Assembly: GCA_014360395.1 (NCBI GenBank)
Contig: JACIXM010000053.1
Coordinates: forward strand, 1-9,269
Direction: 5' to 3'
DNA length: 9,269 nucleotides
From: Actinotalea sp.
GTDB taxonomy: Bacteria > Actinomycetota > Actinomycetes > Actinomycetales > Cellulomonadaceae
Translations under genes and position numbers: made by a program
In this document: piece after piece, positions 6,088 to 9,269 of the stretch
Layout of the letters: each line of letters opens with the position of its first letter
How positions within the stretch are numbered: the stretch's first letter is position 1
Notes under the pieces: generated by a model
Told to the model about the DNA's origin: nothing
Databases searched by the model: none
Seen by the model: only the letters and a program-made list of their open reading frames with translations

Positions 6088-6867
6088 TCAGCCGACGGTG
6101 ACGGCGGAGAGGGCTCGTCGCGCGGCGTGGTCGATCTCGCGCAACGCGGTGGAGCGCTGGTCGGCCTGCCAGAGGTTCACCGCGCCGCCGTCGTCGGCCG
6201 TCGCGAGCGCCACGACGCCGCGCAGCCGGGCGGCCAGGGTGAGCACGCGCACGCGGCGGGCGTCGAGCTGCGGGGGCAGGTGCCAGGCGGGCGCCGCGTC
6301 CCCGCGCAGGCGGGCGATGGCCGCGGCGGCGTCCGGACGCCAGCGCGCGACGTCGAGCGAGGTGAGCGCGTCGGTCGCCTGCAGAAGCGCGTGACGCAGG
6401 TCCTGCTCCGCCTCGGCGGGCGTCCCGACGGCGCCGAGCAGCGCTGTCGACCACGCGGGGACCCGCCGGACGTGCCAGGTGACGAGGTGGCCGGGTTCCA
6501 GGTCGCTGCCGAACGCGCGGACGTCGGGAACGGCGGCGAACGCGCCGTCGGGCGTCTCGACGAGGACGCACTCGCCCGCGTCCAGGGCCGCAGGGCCGGC
6601 GGCCGCCGGGGTGCCCGCCGGGTCGCCGGGGACCGGGAGCACCGCGGCGGCGGTCCGGACGCCCGAGGCCCACGTCGCCAGGAGCGAGCCCAGCGCGCCG
6701 TCGCCGACCGGGGCGTCGTCGTCGGCGACGACGTCGTGCGGCTCGTCGTCGCCCTGGACCGCCTCCAACGCGGTGCGCAGGGCGTGCGCGCCCGCGCCGA
6801 CGTAGCGCGTCCACAGGGCGAGGTGGACCGAGCGGGGGAGGGTCAGCGGGTCGTCCGGGTCGCGCAC
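6088..6867 (-). CDS. Protein of unknown function, 259 residues
   Basis: I do not recognise this protein. It is soluble by appearance: no signal peptide or membrane segment, one cysteine (C100), Ala-rich, with an acidic stretch around residues 38-57 and tryptophans at 19, 67, 131, 139, 176, 195 and 233. The N-terminal part (about 10-75) looks helical. A middle segment (about 98-145) carries alternating hydrophobics (CVLVETPDGAF, GHLVTWHV) suggesting beta strands, and the rest looks helical again, ending in an ALREIDHAARRAL helix. The GTG at 6867 is chosen because the upstream extension is Gly/Arg/Pro-rich, covers the promoter area, and a TANNNT element lies 7 nt before this GTG. Codon bias matches its neighbours. 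It diverges from an ABC ATPase gene, and the two share an identical 10-bp promoter sequence, so co-expression is plausible. Confidence 0.75.
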   Translation of the reverse strand: MRDPDDPLTLPRSVHLALWTRYVGAGAHALRTALEAVQGDDEPHDVVADDDAPVGDGALGSLLATWASGVRTAAAVLPVPGDPAGTPAAAGPAALDAGECVLVETPDGAFAAVPDVRAFGSDLEPGHLVTWHVRRVPAWSTALLGAVGTPAEAEQDLRHALLQATDALTSLDVARWRPDAAAAIARLRGDAAPAWHLPPQLDARRVRVLTLAARLRGVVALATADDGGAVNLWQADQRSTALREIDHAARRALSAVTVG

Positions 6868-6874
6868 GAACCCG

Positions 6875-6880
6875 ACCCTA
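6875..6880 (-). promoter_or_regulatory. Candidate -10 element of the unknown gene, leaderless position
   Basis: TAGGGT on the minus strand ends 7 nt before the GTG at 6867. It begins TAGGGTCGGG, identical to the sequence in front of the divergent ABC gene. The AGGG could act as a weak ribosome site, so leaderless translation is probable rather than certain. Confidence 0.5.
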
Positions 6881-6906
6881 CGGCGCGCGCCACCGGCTGC
6901 GTCGCG

Positions 6907-6921
6907 GGCCCCACCGGGGCC
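6907..6921. repeat. Inverted repeat in the divergent spacer
   Basis: GGCCCC-ACC-GGGGCC has 6-bp arms around 3 bp and lies almost at the midpoint of the 112-bp spacer between the unknown gene and the ABC gene. It could bind a regulator acting on both promoters, but a GC-only dyad of this size may be chance. Confidence 0.25.
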
Positions 6922-6965
6922 GAGGCCTCTCGGCGGTGCGGTGCGGGACGGCGCCCCGCCCGCGT

Positions 6966-6971
6966 TAGGGT
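6966..6971 (+). promoter_or_regulatory. Candidate -10 element of the ABC ATPase gene, leaderless position
   Basis: TAGGGT is followed by CGGGCGTC and the ATG at 6980, a gap of 8 nt. No better ribosome site lies closer. The AGGG within the hexamer could pair weakly with 16S rRNA, so a very short leader is also possible. Confidence 0.5.
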
Positions 6972-6979
6972 CGGGCGTC

Positions 6980-7765
6980 ATGAGCGCCGTGCTGGATCTG
7001 CAGGACGTCACCGTCCGCCGGGGGAACACGACCATCCTCGACCGGGTGACCTGGCAGGTCGAGGACGGTCAGCGCTGGGTCGTGCTCGGACCGAACGGCG
7101 CGGGCAAGACGACGATGCTCCAGATCGCGTCCGGGCGCATGCACCCCACGTCCGGGACCGCGACGGTCCTCGGCGAGCGGCTCGGCGCGGTCGACGTCTT
7201 CGAGCTGCGCCCGCGCATCGGGGTGGCGTCCGCCGCGCTCGCGGACCGGATCGCCCCGTCGGAGACCGTGCTGGACGTGGTGCTGACCGCCGCGTACGGC
7301 ATGACCGGCCGGTGGCGGGAGCAGTACGAGGCGCTGGACCACGAGCGGGCCCGCACGCTGCTGGAGGTGTTCGGTGTCGGGCGCTTCGCCGAGCGGCGGT
7401 TCGGCACCCTGAGCGAGGGCGAGCGCAAGCGGGTGCAGATCGCCAGGGCCCTCATGACGGACCCCGAGCTGCTGCTCCTGGACGAGCCGGCCGCCGGCCT
7501 GGACCTGGGCGGCCGCGAGGAGCTGGTCGCCGCCCTGGCCGAGCTGGCGCAGGACCGGCGCTCCCCGGTGCTCGTCCTGGTCACCCACCACGTCGAGGAG
7601 GTGCCCGCCGGCTTCACCCACGCGCTGCTGCTGCGCGACGGTGCCGTCCGCACCGCCGGGCCGATCGAGCAGGTGCTGACCGCCGAGCCCCTCAGCGACA
7701 CCTTCGGGATGGACCTCGACGTCGGCCGGCACGGGGACCGCTGGAGCGCCCGCCGGGCAGGCTGA
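6980..7765 (+). CDS. ABC transporter ATP-binding protein without linked permease
   Basis: A 261-residue ABC nucleotide-binding domain. Walker A is GPNGAGKT (37-44), the signature is LSEGE (144-148) in place of the usual LSGGQ, Walker B is LLLLDE (164-169), and the switch histidine is H203. At the Q-loop position the chain reads RIGVASAALADR (79-90), with no glutamine after the strand, which resembles the ModF/YlmA branch (COG1119) of ABC ATPases more than standard importers. It is a single domain with no membrane segment. No permease or binding protein is adjacent on either side, so the substrate is unknown and the protein may not be a transporter subunit. The ATG at 6980 begins three residues before the first strand. 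A further in-frame ATG at 6941 would cover the promoter element. Confidence 0.88.
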   Translation: MSAVLDLQDVTVRRGNTTILDRVTWQVEDGQRWVVLGPNGAGKTTMLQIASGRMHPTSGTATVLGERLGAVDVFELRPRIGVASAALADRIAPSETVLDVVLTAAYGMTGRWREQYEALDHERARTLLEVFGVGRFAERRFGTLSEGERKRVQIARALMTDPELLLLDEPAAGLDLGGREELVAALAELAQDRRSPVLVLVTHHVEEVPAGFTHALLLRDGAVRTAGPIEQVLTAEPLSDTFGMDLDVGRHGDRWSARRAG

Positions 7766-7779
7766 GGGCGCGCTGCCCG

Positions 7780-7796
7780 CCTCCCCACCCGGGAGG
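7780..7796 (+). terminator. Candidate terminator of the ABC ATPase gene
   Basis: CCTCCC and GGGAGG form a 6-bp stem with a 5-nt CACCC loop, 14 nt after the ABC stop and 11 nt before the nfeD -10 candidate. It lacks a T-tract. Its position between a stop and a new promoter supports the call. Confidence 0.4.
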
Positions 7797-7807
7797 GCCC
7801 GGCGGAC

Positions 7808-7813
7808 TACGAT
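7808..7813 (+). promoter_or_regulatory. Candidate -10 element of the nfeD-like gene
   Basis: TACGAT matches TANNNT and would place a transcript start near 7820, leaving a leader of about 38 nt with a good ribosome site. The same hexamer precedes the DUF3099 gene. No clear -35 is visible. Confidence 0.5.
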
Positions 7814-7819
7814 GATCGA

Positions 7820-7837
7820 GCCGACGTCGACGTCGGC
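7820..7837. repeat. 18-bp perfect palindrome at the nfeD transcription start
   Basis: GCCGACGTCGACGTCGGC is fully self-complementary and lies just downstream of the TACGAT element and 9 bp before the ribosome site. A dimeric regulator bound here would block transcription of the nfeD/SPFH unit. Formation of an RNA hairpin in the leader is an alternative. Confidence 0.6.
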
Positions 7838-7846
7838 CGTCCGACC

Positions 7847-7851
7847 GGAGG
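7847..7851 (+). promoter_or_regulatory. Ribosome binding site of the nfeD-like gene
   Basis: GGAGG lies 6 nt before the ATG at 7858 and is one of the clearest Shine-Dalgarno sites in the window. It fixes the start and rejects the overlapping ATG at 7812, which is in another frame. Confidence 0.75.
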
Positions 7852-7857
7852 GGGCTC

Positions 7858-8346
7858 ATGGACCAGATCGAGATCCACTGGATGTGGTGGGTCATCGCGG
7901 CGGTCGGTCTCGGGGTCCTGGAGATCCTCACGCTGGACCTGGTCCTGCTGATGTTCGCGACGGGCGCGGTCGCGGCCCTCGTGGCGAGCGCGCTGGGCGG
8001 GGACATCGTCGTGCAGGTCCTCACGTTCGCGGCGACCTCGACGGTGATGCTCGTCTTCCTGCGCCCCTACCTGCTGCGCAACCTGCGCCGGCGCACCCCG
8101 CTGGTCGAGACCAACGCCGCGGCCAACGTGGGCCGCACGGCGCTGACCCTGTCCGAGGTCACCGACCGCGGCGGCCTCGTCAAGCTGGCCGGGGAGGAGT
8201 GGTCCGCGCGGACCGAGGTCACCGGTCTCGTGCTGCCGGCGGACGTGAGCGTCCGCGTCGTCCGGATCGACGGCGCCACCGCCGTCGTCGGGCCGCTGCA
8301 GGCGCCCGGCGCGGACCCGCCCGAGGCGCCGGGGACCTCCCCATGA
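7858..8346 (+). CDS. NfeD-like membrane protein
   Basis: A 162-residue short-form NfeD family protein. The N-terminal half is membrane-embedded, with hydrophobic helices at about 10-31, 32-46 and 51-68 and a conserved-looking glutamate (E22) within the first. A basic stretch RNLRRR (74-79) marks the cytoplasmic boundary. The C-terminal part (about 88-148) fits the NfeD OB-fold: NVGRTALTLSEVT, GLVKLAGEEWSARTE, then VRVVRIDGATAVVGPL. There is no ClpP-like protease domain, so it belongs to the truncated class. NfeD proteins are encoded beside SPFH/stomatin genes and act with them in membrane microdomains or quality control; the next gene here is exactly that. The Pro-rich tail is probably unstructured. 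Confidence 0.9.
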   Translation: MDQIEIHWMWWVIAAVGLGVLEILTLDLVLLMFATGAVAALVASALGGDIVVQVLTFAATSTVMLVFLRPYLLRNLRRRTPLVETNAAANVGRTALTLSEVTDRGGLVKLAGEEWSARTEVTGLVLPADVSVRVVRIDGATAVVGPLQAPGADPPEAPGTSP

Positions 8347-8361
8347 CCCCCTGACCGCCCC

Positions 8362-8390
8362 GCGGCGGCCGGCGAGCGCCGGCCGGCCGC
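8362..8390 (+). repeat. Strong GC hairpin between nfeD and the SPFH gene
   Basis: GGCCGGC (8367-8373) and GCCGGCC (8378-8384) form a 7-bp stem with a GAGC loop. It is extended by GCGGC (8362-8366) against GCCGC (8386-8390), with a single bulged base at 8385, giving 12 paired bases. It lies between two genes expected to be co-transcribed, so it may lower read-through or stabilise the upstream message rather than fully terminate. No T-tract is present. Confidence 0.5.
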
Positions 8391-8422
8391 ACCGTCCGAG
8401 CTCGTCGAGACCCGGAGAGAAC

Positions 8423-9269
8423 ATGATCGAAAGCCCGACCATCAGCGCCAACCAGCTCGTCCTCGTGCTCGTCCTCGGCCTGGTGGCGCTGTTCGTCATC
8501 GTGAGCCTCATCCGGGCCGTGCGGATCGTCCCGCAGGCCCGCGCGATGATCATCGAGCGCCTGGGACGCTACTCCCGCACCCTCGACGCCGGCCTGCACA
8601 TCCTCGTGCCGTTCATCGACCGCGTGCGTGCCAACGTCGACCTGCGCGAGCAGGTCGTGTCCTTCCCGCCGCAGCCGGTGATCACCTCCGACAACCTCGT
8701 CGTGAGCATCGACACGGTCATCTACTTCCAGGTCACCGATCCGAAGTCGGCCGTCTACGAGATCGCCAACTACATCCAGGGCATCGAGCAGCTCACCGTC
8801 ACCACGCTCCGCAACGTCGTGGGCTCCATGGACCTCGAGCAGACCCTCACCAGCCGCGACCAGATCAACGGCCAGCTGCGCGGGGTGCTCGACGAGGCGA
8901 CCGGTCGCTGGGGCGTGCGCATCAACCGCGTCGAGCTGCGCTCGATCGACCCGCCCCAGAGCGTGCAGGGCGCGATGGAGCAGCAGATGCGCGCCGAGCG
9001 CGACCGCCGCGCGGCGATCCTCACGGCCGAGGGCGTCAAGCAGTCCCAGATCCTCACGGCCGAGGGCGAGAAGCAGGCGGCGATCCTCCGCGCGGAGGGC
9101 TCCGCGCAGGCGGCGGTGCTCAACGCGGAGGGCGAGGCACGCGCGATCCTCCAGGTCTTCGACGCCATCCACCGCGGCGACGCCGACCCGAAGCTGCTGG
9201 CGTACCAGTACCTGCAGATGCTGCCGGAGATCTCCCGGACGCAGTCGAACAAGGTGTGGTTCATCCCCA
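8423..9269 (+). CDS. SPFH/stomatin-like (slipin/QmcA type) protein, 3' end beyond window
   Basis: 282 codons are visible, with no stop before the window ends. Residues 10-30 form one N-terminal membrane helix (LVLVLVLGLVALFVIVSLI). The SPFH domain follows from about 33: RIVPQARAMIIERLGRY, LDAGLHILVPFIDRV, and the RNVVGSMDLEQTL block (130-142). After RINRVELRSIDPP comes a charged Ala/Glu-rich helix with four tandem 11-residue units (199-242), then LAYQYLQMLPEI, a typical end of the family's conserved region. A GGAGAG site (8414-8419) precedes the ATG. Such proteins form large membrane-anchored oligomers and pair with NfeD, as here. The missing 3' part is probably the short variable tail. Confidence 0.93.
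   Translation, partial: MIESPTISANQLVLVLVLGLVALFVIVSLIRAVRIVPQARAMIIERLGRYSRTLDAGLHILVPFIDRVRANVDLREQVVSFPPQPVITSDNLVVSIDTVIYFQVTDPKSAVYEIANYIQGIEQLTVTTLRNVVGSMDLEQTLTSRDQINGQLRGVLDEATGRWGVRINRVELRSIDPPQSVQGAMEQQMRAERDRRAAILTAEGVKQSQILTAEGEKQAAILRAEGSAQAAVLNAEGEARAILQVFDAIHRGDADPKLLAYQYLQMLPEISRTQSNKVWFIP
9017..9148 (+). repeat. Four tandem 33-bp coding repeats in the SPFH gene
   Basis: Residues 199-242 repeat an 11-residue unit of the form ILxAEGxxQxx: ILTAEGVKQSQ, ILTAEGEKQAA, ILRAEGSAQAA and VLNAEGEARAI. The DNA units are imperfect copies. An 11-residue period is expected for a long right-handed coiled coil and is a known feature of this region in SPFH proteins, so it is functional protein architecture rather than a mobile repeat. 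Confidence 0.8.

Noticed and set aside
6714..6733. An inverted repeat CGTCGTCG-TCGG-CGACGACG.
   Set aside because: It lies within the unknown gene and is explained by runs of Asp and Val codons (GAC, GTC) in its acidic segment, so no regulatory role is needed.
5114..6814. A 566-residue minus-strand open frame covering glgA and part of the unknown gene.
   Set aside because: It is antisense to a confidently identified enzyme and Arg/Gly-rich, with no recognisable domain.
7807..8553. A minus-strand open frame opposite nfeD and the start of the SPFH gene.
   Set aside because: It is antisense to a clear NfeD protein with a good ribosome site; composition is shadow-like.
1..9269. Mobile elements, CRISPR arrays, tRNA, rRNA or prophage genes.
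   Set aside because: No transposase, integrase, spaced direct repeats, cloverleaf candidates or rRNA-like stretches were seen; all long intervals are occupied by ordinary chromosomal genes.

Overview
The window is very GC-rich chromosomal DNA with GTG and TTG starts alongside ATG and a strong G/C third-position bias. Gene content and order point to a high-GC actinobacterium, probably a Micrococcales member such as the Cellulomonadaceae. That placement is inferred from a DUF3099 protein, a mabA-inhA-type fabG-fabI pair, and a divergent glgC/glgA pair arranged as in mycobacteria. No database search was possible. I see no insertion sequence, integrase, CRISPR array, tRNA or rRNA; this looks like vertically inherited core genome.

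Layout, left to right. Positions 1-41 probably hold the first codons of a minus-strand gene that overlaps the stop of a DUF3099 membrane protein (38-487, minus). A 203-bp divergent spacer follows, then a plus-strand cluster: fabG (691-1413), fabI/inhA type (1515-2282) and a SixA-like histidine phosphatase (2284-2808). Facing it on the minus strand are a short serB (2816-3481) and glgC (3547-4788). glgC diverges over only 70 bp from a GlgA/GlgM-type glycosyltransferase (4859-6061). An unrecognised 259-residue protein (6088-6867, minus) is convergent with glgA and divergent from an ABC ATPase (6980-7765, plus). The right end is an NfeD-like membrane protein (7858-8346) followed by an SPFH/stomatin-like protein (8423 onward) that runs off the end.

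How the genes work together. FabG and FabI catalyse the two reductive steps of fatty-acid elongation. GlgC makes ADP-glucose, which the GlgA/GlgM enzyme polymerises or transfers to glucose-1-phosphate for alpha-glucan synthesis. SerB performs the last step of serine synthesis. The NfeD/SPFH pair is a classic membrane-microdomain unit. The ABC ATPase has no permease beside it.

The less ordinary signals lie between the genes. Five genes (serB, glgC, glgA, the unknown gene, the ABC gene) have a TANNNT -10-like hexamer ending 6-8 nt before the start codon and no convincing ribosome site there, the arrangement expected for leaderless transcripts. Four of the -10-like elements share TANGGTCGG. Three perfect 18-20 bp palindromes sit in short control regions: between fabG and fabI, upstream of serB, and at the nfeD promoter. 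These are candidate operators. No clearly novel multigene system is visible; the best unexplained protein is the 6088-6867 product.
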